DNA from: Hyphomonas sp.
Lineage (GTDB): Bacteria > Pseudomonadota > Alphaproteobacteria > Caulobacterales > Hyphomonadaceae
Assembly (NCBI GenBank): GCA_013791775.1
Contig: VMTE01000036.1
Span: 186,001 to 250,000 of the forward strand
DNA length: 64,000 nt
Direction: 5' to 3'
A program made the position numbers and the translations under genes. Below are positions 40,895-49,922 of the stretch, piece by piece (the stretch's first letter is position 1; every line of letters starts with the position of its first letter). Below the pieces are notes generated by a model. It did not search any database. It saw only the letters and a program-made list of their open reading frames with translations, and was not told where the DNA came from.

Positions 40895-42931
40895 TTATCC
40901 ACCCTTGAGCGGGGTTTCGGGCGCTGCAGGGGTCTCGGGGGTTTCCGGCGCGGCGGGCGGTTCCGGAACTTCGACGTCCATGTCGATGTCGATTTCCATC
41001 TCATCGCCGCCGGACCGGAAGATCATCACGTTCTTGCGGCGCTCGCCCTCAGCGGCGGCGCGGAAAGCCGCCTTTTCGGCATCGGTGATGCCCGGATGGT
41101 TGCGGACGATGGCCAGCGCCGATTCGGACTTCATGTTCGCCCGGTCGCCTTCGATACAGGCCAGGCGGAAGGTTTCACCATCGGCGTCCTTGCGTTCGAT
41201 GACCTTCGTTTCGCCGGTCGCCAGTTCGGCGACCTCGCAGGCTTCGACAAGGTCTTCGACCACCTGGGCCTGGGCTTCGATCCTGGCTTCAAAATCATCG
41301 CCGAAGCGCTCTTCCATGATACGTTCGATTTCGGCGCCGTTTTCTTCGATGCGGCGTTCAAGAACGATCATCTTGCTTTCGACATTGGCTTCGTGGGCAC
41401 CGAGTTCGGCTTCACGGGCAGCCATCCTGGCTTCGATCGCGGCGGCCTTGGCTTCCAGCTTTGCGACCAACGCTGCGTGCTGCTCGGGGGTCATGTCCCC
41501 CTTCAAGCGGATGCGCTTGACGACACGGGTCTTGCCATCCTCGCTGACCGTTTCTTCGGCCATTTCCTGATGCAGTCCGGCCAACTCTTCCGCGAGGTCC
41601 TCGAATTCCTTCCAGTCTGCGCTTTCGTGCCATTGCATGATCGGACCCATCATTTCCGGGCCGGTCATTTCAGCGACGTCGATCTGGATCTGTCTTTCGA
41701 GGTTTGCCACTTCCGGCGGCACGGACGGCACGGGCATCACTTTCGCCATCGGGTCGCCGAGCAGGACGATCTGGCGGTCGCTGTCTTCGCCGCTGACCCA
41801 GAGCCCGCCGGTCTCGATGCGGAATTCGTGGGTCTCGGTGGTTTCCGGTTCGCTGGCGGCGGCGACCGAGGCGGTGATCGCCAGGGTCGAAGCCCCGAAC
41901 AGGAGCGCGGCACCAAAGCCGATCAGGCGGCGGCGGGACGAAGGCGTGGGGTAGGCCATGCGGGTCAGTCTTTCCTTGAGGGCGTGAGTGAGCGGCAGCC
42001 GGGCAGCGGCCATGACGGGTTCGGGCAGGTGGAGGCGCGCCGCTTTCACCAGCGTCGAGCCGTAGGTGTGCGGGCTGGTTTCGCAGCGGCTGAGCACGTC
42101 CGCGTCGCAGGCGGCTTCCTGGTCCGTCCGGAAGGCGTCGCGGGCAATGTAGGCGAGCGGGTTGAACCACATCGCGGCCACGAACAGTTCCGACAGTTGC
42201 AGGGCCCAGAGGTCGCCGCGGCGCACGTGCATCAGCTCGTGGGCCAGCGCGGCGCGGGCCTCGACCGGCGTGTAGTCATCCTCGAACCAGGCCGGCATCA
42301 CGACGACGGCACGCAGCAGGCCGGTGACGAAAGGCCCGCGCGAGATCAGGCTCGCCACGATCCGGGGCGGACGGCGCAGTCCGGTGTCGGCGGCAATCCG
42401 CGTGACGAGGTCTGACATCCGGGCCGACACGGGCATCGCCTCGCGTTCGACGGTCTGCATGAAGCTGCGGTGCGCGAGGATATTGCGCCCGGCGACATAC
42501 AAGGCCCCGGCCACCCAGGCTGCCGCGCCGGCCATCAGGGCCATCGCCCACATTTCGTCCGGAAAGCTGGCGGCGGCGAACGGCGCAGCATCGACGGCCG
42601 ATGCCGGGGCAGCCGTGAATGCGGGCTGCGCGGTCAGCAGGGCGTCCATCGTTTCCGGCGAGGGGTGGACGGTTGCGGCGATCGCGGCTGCGTCCGGCTC
42701 GGCGCTCGGGAAGAACCTGGCGAGTTCGATGTTCAGCAGGGAGACGGGGCTGGACAGGGGCGGCAGGAAGAAGCGCACCACTGGGATGGCCCACAGCAGG
42801 TAAACGACGCCGGCGCCGAACTGACGCGACACGAGCCGGCGCATCATCAGCACCAGAACGATCAGCACCGACACGGCCAGCAACGTCTCGACCGCGTGCG
42901 AAAAATCACCCTTCAGGATGGCATGGATCAT
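40895..42931 (-). CDS. M56 (BlaR1-like) membrane metallopeptidase with coiled-coil C terminus
   Basis: A 678-residue membrane protein. The N-terminal 365 residues hold several membrane helices and the M56 zinc motif H231-E232-L-M-H235 in ALAHELMHVRRGD, with DQEAACDADVL further on. The last membrane helix is near 345-365 (LIGFGAALLFGASTLAITAS). Beyond it, instead of the beta-lactam-binding domain of BlaR1, there is about 300 residues of charged, coiled-coil sequence (KLEAKAAAIEARMAAREAEL, VLERRIEENGAEIERIMEER) and a Pro-Glu-rich end. The known family cleaves itself and the partner repressor on sensing a signal. The ATG overlaps the BlaI stop. Confidence 0.88.
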   Translation of the reverse strand: MIHAILKGDFSHAVETLLAVSVLIVLVLMMRRLVSRQFGAGVVYLLWAIPVVRFFLPPLSSPVSLLNIELARFFPSAEPDAAAIAATVHPSPETMDALLTAQPAFTAAPASAVDAAPFAAASFPDEMWAMALMAGAAAWVAGALYVAGRNILAHRSFMQTVEREAMPVSARMSDLVTRIAADTGLRRPPRIVASLISRGPFVTGLLRAVVVMPAWFEDDYTPVEARAALAHELMHVRRGDLWALQLSELFVAAMWFNPLAYIARDAFRTDQEAACDADVLSRCETSPHTYGSTLVKAARLHLPEPVMAAARLPLTHALKERLTRMAYPTPSSRRRLIGFGAALLFGASTLAITASVAAASEPETTETHEFRIETGGLWVSGEDSDRQIVLLGDPMAKVMPVPSVPPEVANLERQIQIDVAEMTGPEMMGPIMQWHESADWKEFEDLAEELAGLHQEMAEETVSEDGKTRVVKRIRLKGDMTPEQHAALVAKLEAKAAAIEARMAAREAELGAHEANVESKMIVLERRIEENGAEIERIMEERFGDDFEARIEAQAQVVEDLVEACEVAELATGETKVIERKDADGETFRLACIEGDRANMKSESALAIVRNHPGITDAEKAAFRAAAEGERRKNVMIFRSGGDEMEIDIDMDVEVPEPPAAPETPETPAAPETPLKGG

Positions 42932-43293
42932 TTCTTCAGTTCCCCCAGGAGCTTTTCGAGTGCGGCAATGTCGTCGCGTGTCAGGCCGCGGCTGTCGGCG
43001 AGATGGGCCACCAGCGGCGCGGCGCGGCCGGAGAAGACGCGGTCAATGAACTGCGTCGCGGCTTCGGCCTTATATTCGTCTTCCTTGATCACCGGATAAT
43101 AGAGATAGCGCCGGCCATCCTCGACGGTCCGCAGCGCGCCCTTTTCGACCAGCCGGGCGAGGAAGGTCTTGACCGTCCGCACGTTCCAGTCGCGCCCGTC
43201 GCCGAGGGCGTCATGCACGTCGCTGGCGGCCAGGCCCGGACGCGCCCACAGCACATCCATGACCTCAAGTTCGGAAGCGGAAATCTGCGTCAT
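42928..43293 (-). CDS. BlaI/MecI/CopY family repressor
   Basis: A 121-residue winged-helix repressor with the start at the ATG at 43293. The pattern ISASELEVMDVLWARPGLAA, WNVRTVKTFLARLVEKGALR and EDGRRYLYYPVIKEDEY is that of the BlaI family, in which the recognition helix reads TVKTFLARL. It is translationally coupled to the M56 protease, which is expected to cleave it. Two operator-like repeats lie directly upstream (43310-43350). Confidence 0.92.
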   Translation of the reverse strand: MTQISASELEVMDVLWARPGLAASDVHDALGDGRDWNVRTVKTFLARLVEKGALRTVEDGRRYLYYPVIKEDEYKAEAATQFIDRVFSGRAAPLVAHLADSRGLTRDDIAALEKLLGELKK

Positions 43294-43309
43294 GTTCAAC
43301 CTGTCTTAT

Positions 43310-43350
43310 GACTACATGCGTGGTCATATTATCGACTACAGGCGTGGTCA
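43310..43350. promoter_or_regulatory. tandem BlaI-type operators
   Basis: Two direct copies of a 17-bp unit, GACTACATGCGTGGTCA (43310-43326) and GACTACAGGCGTGGTCA (43334-43350), start 24 bp apart and differ by one base. Each is an imperfect dyad (GACTAC ... GTGGTC) similar to the TACTACA-N-TGTAGTA operators of BlaI/MecI. They lie 16-57 bp upstream of the repressor start, so autorepression is likely. Confidence 0.8.
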
Positions 43351-43488
43351 ATAGATTGATTGTGAAAATCCCGTAAGCTGAACTTCCGCAGCCCGGGGGT
43401 GCGCGTGCCCTTCATTTCCGGGATTCGCTCCTGTAGGGTCATCGCTTGTTGCGTACACCGGCTCTGATCGGAATTGGGAGTTTGAAGC

Positions 43489-44211
43489 ATGAAACCCGGC
43501 ATCCTGGCGGCTCTGGTTCTTGCATTCCTCCCGGCGGGCTGCGAATCTGCGGGTGTCTACGCGCCGGTCCTCGGCTCCATCCTCACTGACCCGTCCGCGC
43601 CGCTGACCACCGCCGAGATCGACGCCGGTCTGCGCGAAGCGCTCACCGTCGGCACCACGAACGTCGCCGGCCAGCTCGGCCGCGAGAACGGCTATTTCGG
43701 TGACCCACGCATCCGTATCCCGCTGCCGAAACCCTACCGCGAGGTTCAGCGCAATCTCGCCGTAGTCGGGGCCAGCGGCCCGCTGGATGATGTCGAGCTG
43801 CGCCTCAACCGCGCCGCCGAAGCGGCCGTGCCGGAAGCCCGCGCGCTGATCCTCGGCGCCGTGCGCAACATGACCATCGAGGATGCCATCGGAATCCTGC
43901 GCGGCGGCGATACGGCCGCTACCGATTTCCTCCGTGCGCGGACCGAGACGCAGCTTACTGCCGCCTTCACACCGCATGTGCGCACCGCGCTCTCCCAATC
44001 CGGGGCCTTCAGGTCGATGGAAAACTATCTGTCCGGAATCGGTCTCGGCGGCACGACGTCCAGCGTACAGGCGGACTTGACGTCGCATGCGGTAAAGCTC
44101 GGGCTTGACGGCATCTTCCTCTATGTGGCCGAAGAGGAGAAGAAGATCCGGGAGAATCCAGTGGCGCGCACGACCGACCTGCTTCGCAAGGTTTTTGGAG
44201 CCGCCGCCTGA
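43489..44211 (+). CDS. DUF4197 family lipoprotein
   Basis: A 240-residue protein with signal MKPGILAALVLAFLPAGCES (lipobox PAGC). The pattern LTTAEIDAGLREALTVGTTN, VAGQLGRENGYFGDPRIRIP and MTIEDAIGILRGGDTAATDF with the final helices identifies DUF4197, an outer-membrane or periplasmic family of unknown function. It is transcribed away from the BlaI-M56 operon, with the tandem operators in between, and its TGA overlaps the next ATG by one base. Confidence 0.9.
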   Translation: MKPGILAALVLAFLPAGCESAGVYAPVLGSILTDPSAPLTTAEIDAGLREALTVGTTNVAGQLGRENGYFGDPRIRIPLPKPYREVQRNLAVVGASGPLDDVELRLNRAAEAAVPEARALILGAVRNMTIEDAIGILRGGDTAATDFLRARTETQLTAAFTPHVRTALSQSGAFRSMENYLSGIGLGGTTSSVQADLTSHAVKLGLDGIFLYVAEEEKKIRENPVARTTDLLRKVFGAAA

Positions 44212-45188
44212 TGCGCCGTTTCCGCGAGCCACTGAAGACCGGCGGCGAGATGGCCGGCATCGAGTTCGGCGATCCGATCAAGCCCTATGCCGCCGTCTGG
44301 CTGCACGCGACCGGCTTCAACGCGATGACCTACCAGTCGATGTTGGCGCCGCTCGGCCTGCGCGCCCGCGTCGCGGCGCTTGACCTTCGCGGGCATGGCC
44401 GCTCCACGCTTCCGACAAAAGGCCCGCTGGCCTCCTGGAACAAGTACCGCGACGATGTCATCGCCTTTCTCGACGAGGAAGCCCCGCACGGCGTCGTGCT
44501 GGGCGGCCATTCGATGGGCGGCTGCGTGGCGCTGCTGGTTGCCGGCAAGCGGCCGGATCTCGTCAAGGGCCTCGTACTGGCCGATCCGGTCATCCTGTCG
44601 CGCAAGACCTATTTCTGGAACCACGTCTTTCCGCCGGTCTCCTGGCTGATGGCGCGCAACGGCATGGCAGCGCGGGCGAAGAAGCGGCGCGCCGAATTCA
44701 ACTCCTTCCGCGAGGCGCTGGAGGGGTATTCCGGCAAACCGGCCTTCAAGTCCTGGCGCGAACCTTTCCTCGCGGACTACCTGCTGGACGGTCTCGACCG
44801 CGCCGATGCCGGCCAGGCGGACGCCGAGACCCAAAGCTGGAAACTGCTCTGCACGCCCACATGGGAAGCCAAGACCTTCGGGGCGCATCGCAACCGGCCG
44901 TGGAGCGCGCTGCGCGTTGTGCGCAAGAAGAAGATCCCGATCGTCATCCTGCGCCCGAACCGGGACTCGGTAATTTCCGGAAAGGTCCGTGCCGAGATCA
45001 TCCAGAAGAATCCCTCGCTGATGATGCGGGGCATCCGCGGCACCTCGCACTTCCTGCCGATGGAAGCGCCCTACGAAATCCGCGACCAGCTCTCCGCCTT
45101 CATCGCCCGCCTCGTCGAGCGTCTGACGCTGGAAGAAGACGCTCCTGTGTCTCGCAGCCTCGGCCAGCGCAGACGGCGGGCGGGGTAA
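44211..45188 (+). CDS. alpha/beta hydrolase
   Basis: A 325-residue alpha/beta-hydrolase. Motifs are YAAVWLHATGFNAMTYQSML (oxyanion region), AALDLRGHGRSTLP, nucleophile Ser in VVLGGHSMGGCVALL, and the later His in GTSHFLPMEAP with Asp in RPNRDSVISG. No signal peptide. Its start overlaps the DUF4197 stop by one base, so they are coupled. Substrate not predicted. Confidence 0.87.
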   Translation: MRRFREPLKTGGEMAGIEFGDPIKPYAAVWLHATGFNAMTYQSMLAPLGLRARVAALDLRGHGRSTLPTKGPLASWNKYRDDVIAFLDEEAPHGVVLGGHSMGGCVALLVAGKRPDLVKGLVLADPVILSRKTYFWNHVFPPVSWLMARNGMAARAKKRRAEFNSFREALEGYSGKPAFKSWREPFLADYLLDGLDRADAGQADAETQSWKLLCTPTWEAKTFGAHRNRPWSALRVVRKKKIPIVILRPNRDSVISGKVRAEIIQKNPSLMMRGIRGTSHFLPMEAPYEIRDQLSAFIARLVERLTLEEDAPVSRSLGQRRRRAG

Positions 45189-45190
45189 AA

Positions 45191-45332
45191 GCCCCCTCCG
45201 TCAGTCCGCTACGCGGCCTGCCACCTCCCCCACTTCGTGGTGGAGGAAAGGCCTCACATCGTGGCGCGATATCTTTCCTCCCTCGCGTAGCGGGGGAGGT
45301 GGATCGCGCCGAAGGTGCGAGACGGAGGGGGC
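45191..45332. repeat. 142-bp palindromic repeat element
   Basis: Outer arms GCCCCCTCCGTC (45191-45202) and GACGGAGGGGGC (45321-45332) are exact inverted repeats; inside are CGCTACGCGG / CGCGTAGCGG and CCACCTCCCCCAC / GGGGGAGGTGG pairings. The element fills the gap between convergent genes and probably folds as an imperfect cruciform or long hairpin terminator. It is one of several dispersed families in the window. Confidence 0.7.
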
Positions 45333-45344
45333 TCTCTCACCCCC

Positions 45345-45812
45345 TCACCACAAATCCCGCTCCGGCGAGGCCGCCTTGGCCAGCTTGCCCATCAGCCGGG
45401 CCAGCTCGGCCTGCTCGCGCTCGCTGAGCGCGCTGACCAGTCTCGCCTCTTCCGACAGCGCCAGCGGGACGATCAGCTCGTAGATGCCGATGCCGGCCCG
45501 GGTCAGCACGAGGTTTGACCGCCGCGCATCGTCCGTGGACGGCCGCCGCTCAAGATAGCCCATCTCGATCAGGCCCGCGACCGCGCGGCTGACGGCCACC
45601 TTGTCCATCTGCGTGCGCTGGCCGATCTCGGTCGCGCTGATGCCCGGCGTGTCGGCGGTCACCGCCATCACCCGCCATTGCCAGATCGAGAGGCCGAACT
45701 CACGGTCATACAGTTCCGCAATCCGCTGCGAGATCGCGTTCGACAGGACCGACAGCCGGAACGGCAGGAAGGTCGAAAGCCGGAGGGTGGCAGGGTGTGA
45801 TTTTTCAGGCAT
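45345..45812 (-). CDS. MarR family transcriptional regulator
   Basis: A 155-residue winged-helix repressor. The HTH is GISATEIGQRTQMDKVAVSR with wing ERRPSTDDARRSNLVLTRAG, and the dimer helices are at both ends (SNAISQRIAELYDREFGLSI; LSEREQAELARLMGKLAKAA). It is divergent from hpd, and an 18-bp palindrome lies between the two starts. Probable local regulator of the aromatic degradation genes; the inducer is likely a pathway intermediate. Confidence 0.9.
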   Translation of the reverse strand: MPEKSHPATLRLSTFLPFRLSVLSNAISQRIAELYDREFGLSIWQWRVMAVTADTPGISATEIGQRTQMDKVAVSRAVAGLIEMGYLERRPSTDDARRSNLVLTRAGIGIYELIVPLALSEEARLVSALSEREQAELARLMGKLAKAASPERDLW

Positions 45813-45849
45813 TCTGTCCTCTTGTCTCGCTTGCAGGCGAAAGAGAAAT

Positions 45850-45867
45850 TAGTTACATATGAAACTA
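45850..45867. promoter_or_regulatory. MarR-type palindrome between marR and hpd
   Basis: TAGTTACATATGAAACTA is an 18-bp dyad (TAGTT-n-CATATG-n-AACTA) with one mismatched pair. It lies in the 89-bp divergent gap, 34 bp before the hpd ATG and 38 bp before marR. MarR proteins bind such dyads; assignment to this MarR is inference. Confidence 0.65.
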
Positions 45868-45901
45868 TCTCTTCCAGCCCAGCAAGACAGGAGCCTCCCA
45901 C

Positions 45902-47002
45902 ATGGCCGACCTATTCGACAACCCCGCCGGCCTCGACGGCTTCGAATTCATCGAATTTTCCGCGCCCGGGAAGGGCGTGCTCGAGCCTGTCTTCGAAACC
46001 ATGGGCTTCACGAAGGTCGCCCGCCACCGGTCCAAGGATGTCGAACTCTGGCGCCAGGGCGGTATCAACCTGATCACAAACTACGAGCCGAACTCGGCCG
46101 CTTGGTATTTCTCGCGTGAGCACGGGCCTTCGGCCTGCGGCATGGGTTTCCGCGTGCGCAACGCGAAGCTCGCCTATGAACACCTGCTGAAGCAGGGCGG
46201 CGAGCCGGTGGAGGCGAAAACCGGCCCGATGGAACTGCACATCCCCGGCATCCGCGGCATCGGCAATTCGATCATCTACCTGATCGACCGCTATGACAGC
46301 GGCGCGGGCGAGCTCTCGATCTACGACATCGACTTCGACTACCTCCCCGGCGTGGACCGCAATCCCGTCGGCGCGGGTTTCAAGGTGATCGACCACCTGA
46401 CCCACAACGTCTATGGCGGCCGCATGAAATACTGGGCGGACTATTACGAGACGCTCTTCAATTTCCGCGAGATCCGCTACTTCGACATCAAGGGCGAATA
46501 TACCGGCCTGACCTCCAAGGCGCTGACCGCGCCGGACGGCAAGATCCGCATTCCGCTGAACGAGGAGGGCAAGGGCGGCGGCGGCCAGATCGAGGAATTC
46601 CTGCGCGAGTTCAACGGCGAGGGCATCCAGCACATCGCCCTCATCTGCGACGACCTCTATGCCTGCTGGGACGACCTGAAGAAACGCGGCGTGCCCTTCA
46701 TGACCGCGCCGCCCGCCGCCTACTACGAGATGCTCGAAGCACGGTTGCCCGGCCACGGCGAAGATGTGCCCGGCCTCAGGACGCGCGGCCTGCTGCTCGA
46801 CGGCACCACCGAAGGCGGCCAGCCCCGCCTCCTGCTGCAGATCTTCGCGCAGCCGCAGATCGGCCCGGTTTTCTTCGAGTTCATCCAGCGCAAGGGCGAC
46901 TACAAGGAAGGCTTCGGCGAAGGCAACTTCAAGGCCCTGTTCGAATCGATGGAACGCGACCAGATCCAGCGCGGCGTGCTGGGGGTGAAGGAAAAAGTGT
47001 GA
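45902..47002 (+). CDS. hpd: 4-hydroxyphenylpyruvate dioxygenase
   Basis: A 366-residue Fe(II) enzyme converting 4-hydroxyphenylpyruvate to homogentisate. The iron ligands are visible: His165 in VIDHLTHNV, His244 in GIQHIALIC and Glu326 in [10 protein letters not shown]. Other family sequences are [46 protein letters not shown] and the C-terminal [17 protein letters not shown]. Full family length. It is divergent from marR and heads a row of genes for tyrosine degradation. Confidence 0.97.
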   Translation: MADLFDNPAGLDGFEFIEFSAPGKGVLEPVFETMGFTKVARHRSKDVELWRQGGINLITNYEPNSAAWYFSREHGPSACGMGFRVRNAKLAYEHLLKQGGEPVEAKTGPMELHIPGIRGIGNSIIYLIDRYDSGAGELSIYDIDFDYLPGVDRNPVGAGFKVIDHLTHNVYGGRMKYWADYYETLFNFREIRYFDIKGEYTGLTSKALTAPDGKIRIPLNEEGKGGGGQIEEFLREFNGEGIQHIALICDDLYACWDDLKKRGVPFMTAPPAAYYEMLEARLPGHGEDVPGLRTRGLLLDGTTEGGQPRLLLQIFAQPQIGPVFFEFIQRKGDYKEGFGEGNFKALFESMERDQIQRGVLGVKEKV

Positions 47003-47014
47003 AACACAACGCGA

Positions 47015-47100
47015 CTCATCCTGAGCGAAGTCGAAGGATGGGCCACAAGATGATACGTTCGCAAAACCCGCGCTCGCCCTTCGACTTCGCTCAGGGTGAG
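47015..47100. repeat. dispersed palindrome (CTCATCCTGAGCGAAGTCGAAGG family)
   Basis: 23-bp arms at 47015-47037 and 47078-47100 are inverted repeats with one mismatch, core CTGAGCGAAGTCGAAGG. It lies between hpd and the VOC gene, inside a probable operon, and would form a hairpin in the transcript. Similar elements are widespread in alphaproteobacteria. Confidence 0.75.
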
Positions 47101-47120
47101 CGCTCAGGAGGACCGGAACC

Positions 47121-47672
47121 ATGACCACCCCCAAACTTCGCGGCGTCCACCACGTCGCCTATCGCTGCAAGGATGCGAAGGAGACCGTCGAGTTTTACCA
47201 GAAGACGCTCGGCATGGAGTTCCAGCTGGCAATCGCCGAGGACCATGTGCCCTCGACCGGCGCCTATGATCCGTACATGCACATCTTCCTCGATGCCGGG
47301 AACGGCAACGTGCTCGCCTTCTTCGAACTGCCGGAGCAGCCGGACATGGGCCGCGACCCGAACACGCCCGAATGGGTCCAGCACATCGCGTTTCGTCTCG
47401 GTTCGCTCGACGAGCTGATGGCGACCAAGGCGCACCTGGAATCGCTGGGCCTGGACGTCCTCGGCCCGACCCATCACGGCATCTTCAAGTCGATCTACTT
47501 CTTCGACCCCAACGGCCACCGGATCGAACTGGCCGCCGACATCGGCACGCCGGAGCAGATGGCGCAGCTGAAGTCCGTCGCCGAGCCGATGATCGCGGAA
47601 TGGACGGCGACGAAGAAAGCCCCGCGCCATGCGGCGTGGCTGCATGAGAAGATCAGGGAAGAAACGATGTAA
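47121..47672 (+). CDS. VOC family protein (glyoxalase/extradiol-dioxygenase type)
   Basis: A 183-residue single-module VOC protein. It starts with GVHHVAYRCKDAKETVEFYQ, in which His11 is the first metal ligand; the others are in VLAFFELPE (Glu), EWVQHIAFR (His) and PNGHRIELAAD (Glu). The pattern resembles extradiol-type enzymes of aromatic pathways. It lies between hpd and the fumarylacetoacetase-type gene, where homogentisate dioxygenase is often found, so it may act on an intermediate of that route. No activity can be assigned from sequence alone. Confidence 0.85.
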   Translation: MTTPKLRGVHHVAYRCKDAKETVEFYQKTLGMEFQLAIAEDHVPSTGAYDPYMHIFLDAGNGNVLAFFELPEQPDMGRDPNTPEWVQHIAFRLGSLDELMATKAHLESLGLDVLGPTHHGIFKSIYFFDPNGHRIELAADIGTPEQMAQLKSVAEPMIAEWTATKKAPRHAAWLHEKIREETM

Positions 47673-47694
47673 AACGACGCGCAACGCCCTTGAA

Positions 47695-47820
47695 CCCCTC
47701 TCCCCCTTCAGGGGGAGAGGGGCAGGGGTGAGGGGGCTGACCTCACCAAGCTTGCAAACAATCGAGAGGGCGCGCACCCTCACCCCCAACCCCCTCTCCC
47801 TCAGAGAGGGCGAGGGGGCT
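47695..47820. repeat. palindromic repeats rich in CCCCTCTCCC
   Basis: CCCCTCTCCCCC-TTCA-GGGGGAGAGGGG (47695-47722) is a perfect 12-bp hairpin, and a related region of CTCACCCCC / CTCTCCCTCAGAGAG extends to about 47820. It separates the VOC gene from the small membrane protein and may terminate or attenuate transcription. Confidence 0.6.
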
Positions 47821-47844
47821 AGAAAGCGTGGGAGGGAACAGGAG

Positions 47845-48168
47845 ATGGGTCAGAGACCTTTTCGCGGCGCCTCGTTAGTCCTCATTCCCGCCTTTCTTTT
47901 CCTGGCCCTCACAACTTTCGCCTTTTGGATGTCTCCCATGGGCATCGGCTTTTCTGATGGCGCGGGAAAGCTTCGGGAGCCACTGTTCTTTGCTTGGTTT
48001 CAGTTGGTCTACTGGCTTGGTCCGGTGGCGCTGATTGCAGGTCCATTCGCATTATTGACGTTCGATGTTTCCAGGCAAATGAGCGTGAGAACAATCGGTA
48101 TTGTTTTCGCCGCGATCTTCCTGCTCATGTTCATTCAAATTGGTACGCTGATCTACATAAGCGGCTGA
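47845..48168 (+). CDS. small hydrophobic membrane protein
   Basis: From the ATG at 47845 (preceded by GGAG at 47841) the 107-residue product has three hydrophobic segments (LVLIPAFLFLALTTFAFWM; FFAWFQLVYWLGPVALIAGP; IGIVFAAIFLLMFIQIGTLI). The DNA is AT-richer than its neighbours. It sits between the VOC gene and the FAH gene, flanked by a repeat, so it may be a recent insertion in the operon. No family recognised. Confidence 0.65.
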   Translation: MGQRPFRGASLVLIPAFLFLALTTFAFWMSPMGIGFSDGAGKLREPLFFAWFQLVYWLGPVALIAGPFALLTFDVSRQMSVRTIGIVFAAIFLLMFIQIGTLIYISG

Positions 48169-48192
48169 AACAAACGGGAGAAACGACACAAA

Positions 48193-49203
48193 ATGAAACT
48201 CGCCACCCTCCGGAACGGCACGCGTGACGGCCGCCTCGTCGTCGTCAGCCGCGATCTCACGCGCGCCACGGATGCTGCCCGCATCGCGCCGACGCTGCAG
48301 GCCGCGCTCGACAAGTGGAGCATCTACGGGCCGGAACTCGAAACCCTCGCCCAGCAGGTGGAACTCGGCAGTGTGCCCACCTTCCGCTTCCACGAGCATG
48401 ACTGCGAAAGCCCGCTGCCGCGTGCCTTTCAGTGGGCGGACGGGTCGGCCTATATCAACCATGTCGAGCTCGTGCGCGCCGCGCGCGGCGACACGGTGCC
48501 CGAGAGTTTCTACTACGACCCGCTGATGTACCAGGGCGGCTCGGACGGCTTCCTCGGCCCGCGCGATGCGATCCCCCTCGGCGATCCCGCCTGGGGCTGC
48601 GACATGGAGGGCGAGGTTGCGGTCATCACCGACGACGTGCCGATGGGCGTCAGCGAGGAGGAGGCGGGCTACCATATCCAGCTCATCATGCTGTGCAACG
48701 ACGTGTCCCTGCGCGGCCTGATCCCCGGCGAGCTCGCCAAGGGCTTCGGCTTCTTCCAGTCGAAACCCGCCAGCGCCTTCTCGCCCGTTGCCATCACGCC
48801 CGACGAGCTCGGCCCCAACTGGCAGGACGGCCTCGTCCACCTGCCGCTGCGGGTCGATCTCAACGGCGCCCCCTTCGGCCGGGCGAACGCGGCGGTGGAC
48901 GCGACCTTCAATCTCCCCCGCCTCGTCGCCCACGCCGCCAAGACCCGCAAACTTTCCGCCGGCACGATCATCGGCTCGGGCACGGTCTCCAACAAGGGCA
49001 CCGATGGCGGCCCCGGCACACCGGTTTCCGAAGGGGGGCTTGGCTACTCCTGCATCGCTGAGATAAGGATGATTCAACAAGCGTTGAAAGGGGCGCCGGA
49101 AACCCCGTTCCTGAAGCCCGGCGATGTGGTCAGAATCGAGATGCACGACGACGCGGGTCATTCGATCTTCGGCGCGATAGAACAGGAAGTGAGCGGAGCC
49201 TGA
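48193..49203 (+). CDS. fumarylacetoacetate hydrolase family protein
   Basis: A 336-residue FAH-family hydrolase; the Mg/Ca site residues are in [20 protein letters not shown] (Glu-x-Glu, Asp), and motifs are [40 protein letters not shown], and [20 protein letters not shown]. It starts [19 protein letters not shown]. In this context it most likely splits fumarylacetoacetate into fumarate and acetoacetate, the last step of homogentisate breakdown. Its stop overlaps the CoA-transferase start by one base. Confidence 0.92.
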   Translation: MKLATLRNGTRDGRLVVVSRDLTRATDAARIAPTLQAALDKWSIYGPELETLAQQVELGSVPTFRFHEHDCESPLPRAFQWADGSAYINHVELVRAARGDTVPESFYYDPLMYQGGSDGFLGPRDAIPLGDPAWGCDMEGEVAVITDDVPMGVSEEEAGYHIQLIMLCNDVSLRGLIPGELAKGFGFFQSKPASAFSPVAITPDELGPNWQDGLVHLPLRVDLNGAPFGRANAAVDATFNLPRLVAHAAKTRKLSAGTIIGSGTVSNKGTDGGPGTPVSEGGLGYSCIAEIRMIQQALKGAPETPFLKPGDVVRIEMHDDAGHSIFGAIEQEVSGA

Positions 49204-49910
49204 TGGCAAGCAAGGTCTATAAATCGGCGAAGGAGGCTCTCGACGGGCTCACCTTCGATGGCATGACGGTGATGGCCGGCGGCTTCGGCCTCTGCGGTAT
49301 TCCGGAAAACCTGATCCTCGCGCTGCGCGACTCAGGCGCCAAGGACATCACGGCGATCTCGAACAATGCCGGCGTCGATGATTTCGGCCTCGGCCTCCTC
49401 CTGAAGACGCGCCAGATCAGGAAGATGATCTCGTCTTACGTGGGCGAGAACAAGGAATTCGAGCGCCAGTATCTCTCCGGCGAGCTCGAACTCGAGTTCA
49501 ACCCGCAAGGCACGCTGGCCGAGCGCTGCCGGGCAGGGGGCGCGGGCATCCCCGGCTTTTACACGAAAACCGGCGTCGGCACGCTGGTGGCCGAAGGCAA
49601 GGAACACCGCGAGTTCAATGGCGAAACCTACATCCTCGAAACCGGCCTCGTTTCCGACCTCTCGATCATCAAGGCCGAGAAAGCCGACACGCAAGGCAAC
49701 CTGATCTTCAACAAGACCGCCCGCAACTTCAATCCGCCGATGGCGATGGCCGGCAAGGTCACTGTCGCCGAGGTCGAGGAAATCGTCCCCGCCGGTGATC
49801 TGGACCCGGACCATATCCACCTGCCGGGCGTCTTCGTGCAGCGGATCATCAAGGGCACGTTCGAGAAGCGGATCGAGCAGCGCACTGTGCGGAAAAGAGA
49901 ATCCCGATGA
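49203..49910 (+). CDS. scoA: 3-oxoacid CoA-transferase subunit A
   Basis: A 235-residue CoA-transferase A subunit with [20 protein letters not shown] (the GGFGLCG motif), [20 protein letters not shown] and [20 protein letters not shown]. It moves CoA from succinyl-CoA to acetoacetate, in keeping with the FAH product. It overlaps the FAH gene by one base. Its partner subunit lies 114 bp downstream, after an inserted palindromic repeat. Confidence 0.95.
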   Translation: MASKVYKSAKEALDGLTFDGMTVMAGGFGLCGIPENLILALRDSGAKDITAISNNAGVDDFGLGLLLKTRQIRKMISSYVGENKEFERQYLSGELELEFNPQGTLAERCRAGGAGIPGFYTKTGVGTLVAEGKEHREFNGETYILETGLVSDLSIIKAEKADTQGNLIFNKTARNFNPPMAMAGKVTVAEVEEIVPAGDLDPDHIHLPGVFVQRIIKGTFEKRIEQRTVRKRESR

Positions 49911-49922
49911 TGCAATCCCTAC

